A DNA stretch of 27,515 nucleotides from JBCDBL01 sp039183635 (GCA_039183635.1 JBCDBL010000050.1:1-27515), one strand, 5' to 3'; shown: positions 1 through 9,600, numbered from the stretch's first letter. The notes: a model not told the origin generated them from the sequence alone. A program made the numbers and translations.

Positions 1-103
1 CGGACTTGCGCGTCAAATGCGGCAGGGCGTGATAGGCGCGGAAAATATAGCCCGAGCCGTCCACAAGGTAGAGATGATCGTCGGAGGAGAGGGATTTGGC
101 CAA
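1..103 (-). CDS. polA: DNA polymerase I, N-terminal fragment (partial)
   Basis: Only the first 34 codons are in the window; the gene runs off the left edge. The visible protein reads LYLVDGSGYIFRAYHALPHL, the start of the 5'-3' exonuclease (FEN) domain of bacterial Pol I, which fills repair gaps and removes Okazaki primers. Family knowledge: the motif D-G-S-x-x-x-F-R-x-x-x-A is almost always at residues 5-25 of PolA. The likely start is TTG at 103-101, because no in-frame ATG lies nearby upstream and an AAAAGGG ribosome site sits about 9 bases before it. It is divergent from the methyltransferase at 315. A stand-alone exonuclease paralogue cannot be excluded from so short a piece. Confidence 0.8.
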   Translation of the reverse strand, partial: MAKSLSSDDHLYLVDGSGYIFRAYHALPHLTRKS

Positions 104-216
104 GGCGGGCGCCCTTTTATGGTTAGCGGCGGGTGAAGGCGGCAAAACTAGCCGCTCTTGCTGCAAACGGGAAGCTGTGTTGTGCGGCCGCGTTTGAAGT
201 CCTGTTTTTCCCTAGA

Positions 217-243
217 GAACGGCTGAAGGTTAACCCGCCGTTC
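217..243. other. Hairpin in the polA / methyltransferase intergenic region
   Basis: GAACGGC (217-223) is matched by GCCGTTC (237-243) with a 13-base loop. It lies in the 211-base gap between two divergent genes, about 70 bases upstream of the methyltransferase start, so it could be in that gene's leader. No run of T follows, so it is not a standard terminator. I see nothing else identifiable in this gap. Confidence 0.3.
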
Positions 244-314
244 ACCATGCCGCCTATAGCGTCGAGGGGAGGAAACAGGCCCTTTAGAGGCTTTGACGAA
301 AGGCGGCATGGCGG

Positions 315-1508
315 ATGGCGGATGTGGCGGAGATCTCCCGGTGCGAGGTGTGCGGCGGCGCGACGCTCGCGCCGGTGCTGAACCTTGGCGAGCAACCCTT
401 GTGCGACGACCTGGTCCCGCTCGGCGCGGCGGCGCGGCCGAAGGGGTATCCTTTGGAGCTTGTGGCCTGTGAGACTTGCAAAACCGTCCACCAGCGGTTT
501 CAGGTGGAAAAGAAACTGCTGTTCCCGAAAACCTATCATTATCGCTCTGCGATGACCCAAGACGTGCTCGACGGCATGGCCGAGCTGGTCGCCCTGGCGG
601 AGGGGCTTTGCGGCGGGCTTGCGGGCAAAACGGTGCTCGACATCGGTTGCAATGACGGCAGCCTGTTAAAACAGTTTGAGGCCAAAGGCGCCCGCGGCGT
701 CGGCATAGAGCCCACGGGCGCGGCTGCGGATGCGGCGGCGGGCGGTGTAAAAGTGTATAACCGCTTTTTCGACAAGGGCGCTGTGGAGGCGTATCGGGCG
801 GAGAACGATGCGCCGGATATTATTACGTTTACGAATGTTTTCGCCCATATCTCCGGTCTTGACGATGTCATCGCCTGCTTGAAAGAGCTGATGGGGCCGC
901 AGACGAAGCTTATCGTCGAGAACCATTATCTCGGCGCTGTTCTCGACAAGCATCAGTTCGATACATTCTACCATGAGCATCCGCGCACCTACAGCGCGAC
1001 GTCTTTTCGCTTTATCGCTGAGAAGCTGGGCCTGGCCATCGAGCATATGAGCTTTCCGGATCGATATAACGGAAACATCCGTGTGGTGATGGGAAAAGGC
1101 GCCGGCGCTGTCGCGGATGGTCCCGACGAAAGCGATTTTGTGGCGCGGTTCGACGCCATGGGCGTTTATATCGAACGCCGTCGCGGGGAGATCATGGCGG
1201 AGATAAACGCCCTTGTCGCACAACATGGGCCATTGCCGGCCAAAGCGTTTCCCGGCCGGGCCTCCATTATCCTCAATTATTTCGGTATCGATGAAACGCA
1301 TATCAGCGCCGCGTACGAACGCCCGGCGTCTCCGAAGATCGGTCATTATATTCCAGGAAGCCGGATTCCGATTTTGTCCGAAGACGCATTTTTCTGTGAA
1401 CCGTTTCCCCCCGTCATGGTGAATTTCGCCTGGCATATCCGCCGGGAGATTGAGACCTATATGCGCGGTAAAGGGTTTGAAGGCGACATTGTCGATATTT
1501 TCTCATGA
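315..1508 (+). CDS. TylC3-type sugar C-methyltransferase
   Basis: A 397-aa class I SAM-dependent methyltransferase of the NDP-sugar C-methyltransferase family (Pfam Methyltransf_13/Methyltransf_14 type). Domains in order: an N-terminal zinc-binding part with C10-x2-C13 and C52-x2-C55; a Rossmann core with SAM motif VLDIGCNDGS at 107-116; the catalytic YHEH motif at 219-222; and a C-terminal domain that in the family binds the sugar nucleotide. In the family (TcaB9, TylC3) the Tyr, Glu and second His of YHEH act in substrate deprotonation before methylation at C-3. Length is normal (about 400 aa). The gene overlaps the next by 4 bp (ATGA), so they are almost surely co-transcribed. It probably makes a branched deoxysugar for a surface glycan; the exact sugar cannot be read from sequence. 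Confidence 0.88.
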   Translation: MADVAEISRCEVCGGATLAPVLNLGEQPLCDDLVPLGAAARPKGYPLELVACETCKTVHQRFQVEKKLLFPKTYHYRSAMTQDVLDGMAELVALAEGLCGGLAGKTVLDIGCNDGSLLKQFEAKGARGVGIEPTGAAADAAAGGVKVYNRFFDKGAVEAYRAENDAPDIITFTNVFAHISGLDDVIACLKELMGPQTKLIVENHYLGAVLDKHQFDTFYHEHPRTYSATSFRFIAEKLGLAIEHMSFPDRYNGNIRVVMGKGAGAVADGPDESDFVARFDAMGVYIERRRGEIMAEINALVAQHGPLPAKAFPGRASIILNYFGIDETHISAAYERPASPKIGHYIPGSRIPILSEDAFFCEPFPPVMVNFAWHIRREIETYMRGKGFEGDIVDIFS

Positions 1509-2407
1509 TTGGCGTGCTCGGCGGCGGGTTTGGGCTCTATGGCCATTTGCCGGCGGTGCTGAATTTTGCGCCGAGGGTCGGAACCCTGGCGCGGTACGAA
1601 GAAGACATTGTCGCGCGAAGGGAGTTGTCAGGCCTCCGCTCACAGATTGATTTTTTTGAAAACGAGGAGGCGCTGATTGCAGCGTCTTCTGTCCTGGTGC
1701 TGGCGCGACGGCCGCGGGACAATGTGAGGCTGGCGGTTGACATCACCGCCCGGGGCGCAGATGTGCGCCGCCTGGTTCTGGAAAAACCGGTTGCCCCGAC
1801 GCCGAACGAGGCGCTTGTTTTGCATGGTCTTTTGCAAGACGCGCAGCTGCCTTATGCGACGCCTTATTTGTTCGCCTACTGTGATTGGGCGCAGTCGATT
1901 TCTGATTTGTTCAGCAGCGATAATCGCGCGGAGGTCGATATCGAATGGCGGCACGCCGCGCGCAATGCGCCGCTATCCTGGAAGTATGCGGCCGGTGAGG
2001 GCGGCGGCGCCTTTCGATTTTACAACATACACTTTCTGGCCCTTGCGAGCGATATTGCTGTACGCAATGGGCTGGAGCTCAACGATTTGCGGCTCAACGT
2101 CCACGGCGACGATATGATTTTAGAACTCGCCGCAGAGCGCCGCCGTCTCAGAGTCGTCTTTACGTTAACGCGCGAAACGCCGGATTTTCACGTGTCTATG
2201 AACAGAGAGTTAGTGTACAGAGCAACAACGCCGTTCGGTCCGCTCCCGCAACGGGGCGCCCCGGACCCGCGCATTGCGTGCCTTGAGCGGTTTTACGCCG
2301 ACCGGGTTTTCGCCAGCCAAGCCAATGAGATGTTTTCCGGGAACGAAGCCGTATTGCGCAACTGGATGCGGCTTGAAAAGGCGGAGAAAGCGCGCCGCTC
2401 TCTGTAG
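1505..2407 (+). CDS. Gfo/Idh/MocA-like oxidoreductase, divergent
   Basis: A 300-aa protein with an N-terminal Rossmann motif GVLGGGFGLYGHLPAV (3-18) and an EKP motif at 93-95, whose Lys is the usual catalytic residue of the Gfo/Idh/MocA NAD(P)-dependent sugar dehydrogenases. The glycine loop is unusual and the family-typical second acidic nucleotide-binding segment is hard to place. The protein is also somewhat short (family about 330-400 aa). Its ATG overlaps the stop of the C-methyltransferase gene (ATGA), which argues for coupled translation and a joint role, for example keto-reduction of the methylated NDP-sugar. Function is inferred from fold and neighbour; a non-catalytic role is possible. 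Confidence 0.65.
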   Translation: MIGVLGGGFGLYGHLPAVLNFAPRVGTLARYEEDIVARRELSGLRSQIDFFENEEALIAASSVLVLARRPRDNVRLAVDITARGADVRRLVLEKPVAPTPNEALVLHGLLQDAQLPYATPYLFAYCDWAQSISDLFSSDNRAEVDIEWRHAARNAPLSWKYAAGEGGGAFRFYNIHFLALASDIAVRNGLELNDLRLNVHGDDMILELAAERRRLRVVFTLTRETPDFHVSMNRELVYRATTPFGPLPQRGAPDPRIACLERFYADRVFASQANEMFSGNEAVLRNWMRLEKAEKARRSL

Positions 2408-2516
2408 GAAAGCGCCTGCAAGCAACATCGTTAAGATCCGGATCGCTGCGTTATTTTAAGATCTTTAAAATACGCTTGCGGCTGGTAAACCAGCAGCTGC
2501 TTCGTCTGGTAATGTT

Positions 2517-3764
2517 TTAGGCTGCCGCAGAACGGGCCTGCCGTGCGATATGATCTCTGTAGGCGGGATGCCGGCGCTCCGCTTCAAGACGCAGTTTCAG
2601 TCCTTCGGCTTGCAGGCGCAGTTTGGTTTCTTCAACCTTTTTCTTCTTGGCGCGCTTTTGCTGTTTGCTGAGTTTCGAAGCGCCGGCGAGCTCCGCATCC
2701 AGAGCTTTGGCTTTGGCTTTGAATTTGGCGAGGGCGGCGTTCATGTCGCGAATACGGGCAAGTTCGGCGCGGGGCGTATCGCGCCAATTGGCGCTGACGG
2801 CGTCGAGCAGCGCCCAATCCTCCCTGTCATAGAGGACGCCGCCGCCGATGGCGCGGTACATATATTCGACAACGCCATCAGAAAACTTTGCAAGCGCCGG
2901 CGTATCGCTGTGTGGTGCGAATTTATCCGCAGACCATGTTTCGTAAAAACTGTCTGGAATCCCAGCGCCGGCGCGGGCGGTCTCCACCGCTTCGATGAGA
3001 GGTGTTGTCAAGTTTTTGAAATTCGACTTCAAGGTCTCCCGTGACTTTTCGTCGTCTTCCAGGACATAACGCTGAATGAGGGTCATGTCCGAGAGATAAT
3101 AGGTCGGCTGATCGTAAAACGCCTCCATATAGGCGGCGGCTTGTTGATAGCCGTTGTGGATTTTCAAATACGGCTCCGGGTCGATGGCGTTGAAGGTCTC
3201 GGCGCAAAAGATCTGGCAGGAGATAAAGCCGATCTGGTTGATACCGAAGGTCGCCAGGAAATCGGCGAACCGGTCGTAGCGTTGGCTGGCCCCGTGGTTG
3301 AAGGGGCTGTTGTAAACCTTGCTGAGGTCGCGATTGCGGATTTCCTTGTTGACGGAGAGGAATTTCACATTCTCCTTTTCAAGTACGTCCATGACTTTTC
3401 CAAGGGCGCCGGGCAATAAAGGATCGTCGTCGCCATAAACCCAGCAGAAAGGGCCGCGCGCCCGTGCGGGCGCCATGAAAATCTGTTTCATTTGGCCGAG
3501 ATTTTCTGCATTGCGATAGTAGGAGACGAGCCGGCTTTTTTCCGTATAGGCGCGACAGACCTCCGCAACGCGATTGTCGGTGGACGCATTGTCGCTGAGG
3601 ATAATTTCAATCTTGCTGTCCAGGCCGCCCGTCGTCTGATCGAGAATCGTGTCGAGGGTCTCGCCGAGATCGTCAGGGCGATTGTATGTGGGGATGACGA
3701 TGGAGAGCTTTAAATTCTCTGGCGCAGGCTGGAGAATTTCCTCCGCAGCGGGAAACAGAAGCAT
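2517..3764 (-). CDS. Family 2 glycosyltransferase with basic coiled-coil tail
   Basis: A 415-aa GT-A fold glycosyltransferase. The N-terminal part reads KLSIVIPTYNRPDDLGETL (19-37), then the nucleotide-binding SDNASTDN (57-64), and a DDD metal-binding motif in VYGDDDP (109-115), as in GT2 enzymes that move sugars from NDP-sugars onto glycans or lipids. The last 80 or so residues are rich in Lys, Arg, Glu and Leu and look like a coiled coil, which may mediate membrane or partner binding. I prefer ATG 3764 because AAAGGG lies 6 bases upstream; an in-frame ATG at 3785 and TTG at 3797 lack a ribosome site. It converges on the methyltransferase / oxidoreductase pair, suggesting a shared glycan pathway. 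Confidence 0.82.
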   Translation of the reverse strand: MLLFPAAEEILQPAPENLKLSIVIPTYNRPDDLGETLDTILDQTTGGLDSKIEIILSDNASTDNRVAEVCRAYTEKSRLVSYYRNAENLGQMKQIFMAPARARGPFCWVYGDDDPLLPGALGKVMDVLEKENVKFLSVNKEIRNRDLSKVYNSPFNHGASQRYDRFADFLATFGINQIGFISCQIFCAETFNAIDPEPYLKIHNGYQQAAAYMEAFYDQPTYYLSDMTLIQRYVLEDDEKSRETLKSNFKNLTTPLIEAVETARAGAGIPDSFYETWSADKFAPHSDTPALAKFSDGVVEYMYRAIGGGVLYDREDWALLDAVSANWRDTPRAELARIRDMNAALAKFKAKAKALDAELAGASKLSKQQKRAKKKKVEETKLRLQAEGLKLRLEAERRHPAYRDHIARQARSAAA

Positions 3765-3922
3765 GGGGCGCCCTTTCGACAGCATTGGTGCGCGCAAGCG
3801 CCGTAGCCAGGGGGCGGCGGCGCAGGGTTGGCTTGCCGAAAAGCTAAAGCGACGGCCTTAACATTCTGTTTAGCATAAATCGCAAACTGCGACGTTACGT
3901 CCTCAACGAACATCCGGCGCTA

Positions 3923-3936
3923 TTGATCAATGTCAA
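3923..3936 (+). promoter_or_regulatory. FNR/FixK-type box upstream of ccoN
   Basis: TTGATCAATGTCAA matches the TTGAY-N4-RTCAA consensus of FNR, FnrL and FixK proteins at every defined position. Such boxes activate cbb3 oxidase operons under low oxygen in alphaproteobacteria. It stands 181 bases before the ccoN start, and a class II arrangement (box centred near -41) would place the transcript start near 3970. Confidence 0.85.
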
Positions 3937-4053
3937 GCGCCGCCCAATGAGCCCCGGTATTCCAAATCCCAGGGACGTTTTTCGCCTCGCGCTTTTCAAG
4001 CCCGGTCCGCCTTACGCAGGGTCGGGCCTCGCCGCAGATGCAAACGCCGCAGG

Positions 4054-4069
4054 CCCGCTTTAAGGCGGG
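4054..4069 (+). other. Small hairpin in the ccoN leader
   Basis: CCCGC (4054-4058) and GCGGG (4065-4069) flank a 6-base loop, about 50 bases before the ccoN start codon. It is too short, and lacks a T run, to be a terminator. A role in mRNA stability is possible but unproven. Confidence 0.3.
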
Positions 4070-4117
4070 GCGGCGATGCGTCCGCGATAGGGCGCGGCCA
4101 ACAAGGAGATAGGGGAT

Positions 4118-5773
<1,656 letters not shown>

Positions 5774-5786
5774 GGGGACAGATCCG

Positions 5787-6515
5787 ATGCTCTCGAAACA
5801 TGATTTTCTGGAAAAACGCAGCCTCGTCCTCACCGTCGCCATACTGGTCGTCGTCTCGATCGGCGGGGTGGTGGAGATCGCCCCCTTGTTTTATCTTGAA
5901 AGCACCATTGAGGAGGTGGAGGGCGTCCGTCCGTACTCCCCGCTGGAGCTCGCCGGGCGCAATATCTATGTCCGCGAAGGCTGTTACGTCTGCCACAGCC
6001 AGATGATCCGGCCCCTGCGCGACGAGGTGGAACGGTACGGCCACTATTCCCTGGCGGCGGAGAGCATGTATGACCGACCGTTTCAATGGGGCTCGAAACG
6101 GTCTGGCCCGGACCTCGCCCGGGTCGGGGGCAAATACTCCGACGCCTGGCACGTTCAGCATATGATCGATCCGCGCAGCGTTGTGCCGGAATCCATCATG
6201 CCGCCTTACGCGTTCCTCGCCGAACGGCCCCTCGACTTCGCCCACATCGCCGATGACTTAAAGGCGAACAAGGCCCTCGGCGCGCCCTATACCGACGAGA
6301 TGGTCGAGGCTGCGGCGCGCGACGTCGCGACCCAGGTCGATCCCTTCGCCGATGACTATGACGGTTTCATCGCCCGGTATCCCAAGGCGCAAATTCGCGA
6401 TTTTGACGGCGATCCCAGCCAAATTACGGAGATGGATGCGATCATCGCCTATATGCAGATGCTGGGCACGCTGGTCGATTTCTCCGAGTACGAAGCTGAA
6501 GACTATTACAGGTAG
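5787..6515 (+). CDS. ccoO: cbb3 oxidase subunit II, monohaem cytochrome c
   Basis: A 242-aa membrane-anchored cytochrome c that passes electrons from CcoP to CcoN. An uncleaved N-terminal helix spans about residues 13-36, and the haem site CYVCH is at 66-70. A Met in the stretch ESIMPPYAFL is the probable sixth haem ligand, as in CcoO/FixO. Length is normal for the family (about 200-245 aa). It begins 13 bases after ccoN with an AAGGGGA ribosome site and is followed by ccoQ 6 bases after its stop. Confidence 0.97.
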   Translation: MLSKHDFLEKRSLVLTVAILVVVSIGGVVEIAPLFYLESTIEEVEGVRPYSPLELAGRNIYVREGCYVCHSQMIRPLRDEVERYGHYSLAAESMYDRPFQWGSKRSGPDLARVGGKYSDAWHVQHMIDPRSVVPESIMPPYAFLAERPLDFAHIADDLKANKALGAPYTDEMVEAAARDVATQVDPFADDYDGFIARYPKAQIRDFDGDPSQITEMDAIIAYMQMLGTLVDFSEYEAEDYYR

Positions 6516-6521
6516 ACGCTT

Positions 6522-6695
6522 ATGTATGAAGCCCTTTCCAGTTTCGCGCAGACCGGCGGCCTTTTGCTCTTCGTGCTCGCCTTCGTTCTGGTGCTGATCT
6601 ATGCGCTGAGCCCCCGGCGCAAGGCGGAATTCGACAAGGCGGCGCGCATGCCCCTTGACGAAAAGCTCGACGAAAAGGACGACGCACATGTCTGA
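6522..6695 (+). CDS. ccoQ: CcoQ small cbb3 oxidase subunit
   Basis: A 57-aa protein starting MYEALSSFAQ, with one membrane helix (about residues 13-29, GGLLLFVLAFVLVLIYAL) followed by a charged cytoplasmic tail containing SPRRKAEFDKAA. This size, topology and place between ccoO and ccoP define CcoQ/FixQ, which in other bacteria stabilises or helps assemble the oxidase. The ATG lies 6 bases after the ccoO stop, and the gene's end overlaps the ccoP start by 8 bases, which suggests translational coupling. The tail is very rich in Asp, Glu and Lys. Confidence 0.93.
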   Translation: MYEALSSFAQTGGLLLFVLAFVLVLIYALSPRRKAEFDKAARMPLDEKLDEKDDAHV

Positions 6696-7557
6696 GAAAC
6701 AAACCGATGAGATCACCGGCGTCGAAACCACGGGCCATGAATGGGACGGCATCAAGGAGCTGAACAACCCTTTGCCGCGGTGGTGGCTGATCGTTTTCTA
6801 CGCAACATGTGTCTGGTCTTTCGTGTACTGGGTGTTCATGCCGGCCTGGCCGGGTATTGCGGGGCACACCCAGGGTTTGCGCAACCATTCGGAGCGGGAG
6901 AACGTCGCGGTCGCCATTGCGGAGTTGGAGACGCAGCGGGCGGGCCTCATTCAAGGTCTCGCCGCAGCGCCAGATCTTGCGAGCATCGAGGGCGATCCTG
7001 AGCTGTTGCAGCTGGCGCTCGCCGCCGGTGAAAGCGCCTTTGGCGACAATTGCGCCACCTGCCACGGCGCAGGGGGGCAGGGGTTCGTCGGATACCCGAG
7101 CCTCGTGGACGACGTCTGGCTGTGGGGCGGCCGTTTGGACGATATCCGTCAAACGCTGCTCTACGGCATACGGAACGAACATCCCGAAACCCGGTACAGT
7201 CTGATGCAGGCCTATGGCCGCGACGGCCTTCTCACCCGCGATGAAATTGCAGATCTCGTGGAGTATGTGACCCACATGTCCGGCCGTAACGCCGATCTCG
7301 ACGCCGTCGCCAGGGCGGCGCCGATTTACGAGCAGCAATGCGTCTCGTGCCACGGGCCTGCGGGGATGGGCGACCAAACCCAGGGCGCGCCCAACCTCAC
7401 CGACGCCGTCTGGCTTTATGGCGGCTCCCGGGAGGCGATTTACGACACGCTTTGGAACGGGCGCGGCGGCGTGATGCCGGGTTGGGAGAACCGTCTGGAC
7501 GAGACGACCATCACGGCGCTGGCCGTATACGTCCATGCGCTGGGCGGCGGCGAATAG
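6688..7557 (+). CDS. ccoP: cbb3 oxidase subunit III, dihaem cytochrome c
   Basis: A 289-aa dihaem cytochrome c, the electron entry subunit of the cbb3 oxidase. The N-terminus has the family sequence HEWDGIKELNNPLPRWW (17-33), then a membrane helix (about 34-51). Two haem c sites follow: CATCH at 122-126 and CVSCH at 218-222, each within a typical small cytochrome fold. I choose ATG 6688 because AAGGA lies 8 bases upstream within ccoQ; an upstream in-frame TTG at 6655 would add 11 residues with no ribosome site. It overlaps ccoQ by 8 bases. Many gammaproteobacterial CcoP proteins have an extra N-terminal helix; this one has the single-helix form. Confidence 0.97.
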   Translation: MSEKQTDEITGVETTGHEWDGIKELNNPLPRWWLIVFYATCVWSFVYWVFMPAWPGIAGHTQGLRNHSERENVAVAIAELETQRAGLIQGLAAAPDLASIEGDPELLQLALAAGESAFGDNCATCHGAGGQGFVGYPSLVDDVWLWGGRLDDIRQTLLYGIRNEHPETRYSLMQAYGRDGLLTRDEIADLVEYVTHMSGRNADLDAVARAAPIYEQQCVSCHGPAGMGDQTQGAPNLTDAVWLYGGSREAIYDTLWNGRGGVMPGWENRLDETTITALAVYVHALGGGE

Positions 7558-7584
7558 CGCCGCTTCGCCGCAGCGCTTTGCGCT
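7548..7584 (+). terminator. Tandem hairpins between ccoP and ccoG
   Basis: CGGCGAA (7548-7554) pairs with TTCGCCG (7564-7570) across the ccoP stop codon, and AGCGC (7572-7576) pairs with GCGCT (7580-7584) around a TTT loop. A T-rich stretch (CCTGTTTTGTG) follows. The two stems may be a partial terminator or an RNA-stability element that lowers assembly-gene transcripts relative to ccoNOQP. The T run is interrupted, so full termination is doubtful. Confidence 0.45.
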
Positions 7585-7610
7585 CCTGTTTTGTGTAATT
7601 TTGGTGCGAC

Positions 7611-9113
7611 ATGACCACAGCGGAAGCGGTAAAGACGGCAGCGACCCTGTCAGACGACGGCCCTTCGACCCATGACGTCGAAGCGGTCAACAGCGCCGCA
7701 CGCCGCCAGTTATACAAGGCCCGCGAGCCGATCTATCCGAAGCTTGTTTTCGGGAAATTCCGCACCCTGAAATGGGCTCTACTGATTTTCACCCTTGGCG
7801 TTTACTACGGTCTGCCCTGGATGCGCTGGCCCCGGGGGCTCGGCGAGCCGGATCAGGCGGTACTTGTGGATTTTCCGGGGCGCCGGTTCTATTTCTTCTT
7901 TATCGAGATCTGGCCCGACGAGCTATACTATGTCACGGGTCTTCTCATTCTCGCCTCCTTTGGATTGTTTTTCGTCACCGCCCTGTTCGGCCGCGTCTGG
8001 TGCGGGTACGCCTGCCCGCAAACTGTGTGGACGGACCTTTACATTGCGGCGGAGCGCCTTGTGGAGGGCGACCGCAACAAACGCATGCGCCTCGACAAGG
8101 CGCCCTGGAGCGTTAAGAAGGCGACGAAAAAAGCGACGAAACATGCCCTGTGGCTCCTGATCGCGGCGGCGACGGGCGGGGCCTGGGTGTTCTATTTCCA
8201 TGACGCGCCCACGGTTCTGCCCCAGATCTTCCAGGGAACGGCGCCGCTGTCGGCCTATATGTTCATCGGCATATTGACGTTCACGACTTACATGTTCGCC
8301 GGCTCCATGCGTGAGCAGGTGTGCACCTATATGTGCCCCTGGCCAAGGATACAGGCGGCCCTGACCGACGCCGACACGCTGGAGGTCACTTACCGCCGGG
8401 ACAGGGGGGAGCCGCGCGGCGCCCATAAAAAAGGCGTCTCCTGGGAAGGGCGCGGGGACTGCATCGACTGCAAGGCGTGCGTCGTGGCGTGCCCCATGGG
8501 CATCGACATTCGCGACGGCGCGCAGCTTGAGTGCATCAACTGCGCCCTGTGCATCGACGCCTGCGACGAGATCATGGTCAAGGTGGGCCGCCCCGTTGGT
8601 CTCATCGCCTACGACACGGACAAAAACGTTGCGGCCCGGGCGGCGGGCGCAACGTCGTCCGTCAGTCTCGTCCGCCCTCGTACGACTGTCTACGCTGGGG
8701 CTTTGGCTCTTGTCGGGGTGCTGATGTTGTGGTCCCTCATGACCCGAGCGAGCGTTGAGATGAACGTGCTAAAAGACCGTACACCACCTTTTGTGCAGTT
8801 GTCCGACGGCGGCGTGCGCAACGCCTATACGGTGAAGCTTGTGAACAAGGCCAATGAGGCGCGGGATTTCGTGATTTCCGTCTCGGGTCTTGACGGCGTA
8901 AGCTTGAGCGCGGTCGGCGCAGAGGCGTCGGACGGAACCCTTACGGTGGAGGCTGCGGGCGATGCGGTGCGGTCTGTGCGGCTCTTCTTAACACTGCCCG
9001 CCGACCCGTCGGGGCGCGCTGCGCCGTCCACGGCGATTATGTTCACCGCCAGGGACGCCGAAACCGGCGAGGTTGCGGTGAGCAAGAGCGTTTTTCTAAG
9101 GAGACGGTCCTGA
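7611..9113 (+). CDS. ccoG: Cytochrome c oxidase accessory protein CcoG (copper reductase)
   Basis: A 500-aa polyferredoxin membrane protein of the CcoG/FixG/RdxA family. It has several helices (near 53-70, 106-126, 178-196, 212-231 and 350-370). Two 4Fe-4S sites follow: C284-x2-C287-x2-C290-x3-C294P and C308-x2-C311-x2-C314-x3-C318. Extra conserved cysteine pairs are C131/C135 (WCGYACPQ) and C238/C242 (VCTYMCPW). The C-terminus is an Ig-like periplasmic domain (FixG_C type). In Rhodobacter, CcoG reduces Cu(II) to Cu(I) for delivery to the CuB site. It begins 53 bases after ccoP, behind the two hairpins, and its TGA is one base before the ccoH start. The ribosome site is weak. Confidence 0.96.
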   Translation: MTTAEAVKTAATLSDDGPSTHDVEAVNSAARRQLYKAREPIYPKLVFGKFRTLKWALLIFTLGVYYGLPWMRWPRGLGEPDQAVLVDFPGRRFYFFFIEIWPDELYYVTGLLILASFGLFFVTALFGRVWCGYACPQTVWTDLYIAAERLVEGDRNKRMRLDKAPWSVKKATKKATKHALWLLIAAATGGAWVFYFHDAPTVLPQIFQGTAPLSAYMFIGILTFTTYMFAGSMREQVCTYMCPWPRIQAALTDADTLEVTYRRDRGEPRGAHKKGVSWEGRGDCIDCKACVVACPMGIDIRDGAQLECINCALCIDACDEIMVKVGRPVGLIAYDTDKNVAARAAGATSSVSLVRPRTTVYAGALALVGVLMLWSLMTRASVEMNVLKDRTPPFVQLSDGGVRNAYTVKLVNKANEARDFVISVSGLDGVSLSAVGAEASDGTLTVEAAGDAVRSVRLFLTLPADPSGRAAPSTAIMFTARDAETGEVAVSKSVFLRRRS

Positions 9114-9114
9114 C

Positions 9115-9600
9115 ATGCAAAAGGCTTTTGAAATCAAGGGACGCCATGTCCTCATTGCGTTTGTCGCGTTTTTCGGCGTTATCATCTCGGTGAACACGGT
9201 GTTTATCACAATGGCCGTGCGCACCTTTTCCGGCGAGGAGGTTCCCAAGTCCTATCTTCAGGGCTTGAACTATAACGAAACCCTCGCCGAACGGGCGCGT
9301 CAGGCGGCCCTCGGCTGGACCGCCGTCGCCGGGTTTGAGGCGGCGCCGGACGGCGGTCAGCGTCTTGTGATCGCCATTGAGGACAGGGGCGGCGCGCCCG
9401 TGCGGGGGCTGACCGTCTCCGGGGTCGTCAAGCGCCCGGTTTTCGAGCGTGAGGACGTTGCGTTCGCCGCCGCGCCCGAGGGGTCAGGCTATGCGGCGCG
9501 CCTTGCGGCCCTCGCCCCTGGAATATGGGAAATTGACGGCGCTGCGACGGCGGCCGACGGTTCGGTTTTTGAATTCATCAAGAGGGTTCGCATTGACTGA
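9115..9600 (+). CDS. ccoH: FixH/CcoH cbb3 oxidase assembly protein
   Basis: A 161-aa protein with one N-terminal membrane helix (about 11-33, HVLIAFVAFFGVIISVNTVF) and a periplasmic domain containing the family stretch SYLQGLNYNETLAERARQ (63-80). CcoH/FixH is required for stable assembly of the cbb3 oxidase and interacts with CcoN in Rhodobacter. It starts just after the ccoG stop, with an AAGGAGA ribosome site inside the end of ccoG, and its 3' end overlaps the proposed ccoI start by 8 bases. Confidence 0.95.
   Translation: MQKAFEIKGRHVLIAFVAFFGVIISVNTVFITMAVRTFSGEEVPKSYLQGLNYNETLAERARQAALGWTAVAGFEAAPDGGQRLVIAIEDRGGAPVRGLTVSGVVKRPVFEREDVAFAAAPEGSGYAARLAALAPGIWEIDGAATAADGSVFEFIKRVRID

Larger units (their letters stand above)
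3765..4117. other. Regulatory intergenic region upstream of ccoN
   Basis: This 353-base stretch separates the divergent glycosyltransferase and ccoN and has no convincing gene. It holds the FNR/FixK box at 3923-3936, a small hairpin at 4054-4069 and the ccoN ribosome site (AAGGAGATAGGGG) just before 4118. A -10-like TATTCC lies at 3958-3963, placed so that transcription would start near 3970, about 41 bases from the centre of the box; this would leave a leader of roughly 150 bases. Promoter and start site are inferred. Confidence 0.6.

Noticed and set aside
2481..2494. GCTGG-TAAA-CCAGC hairpin as terminator between convergent genes
   Set aside because: Only a 5-base stem with no T run directly after it on either strand.
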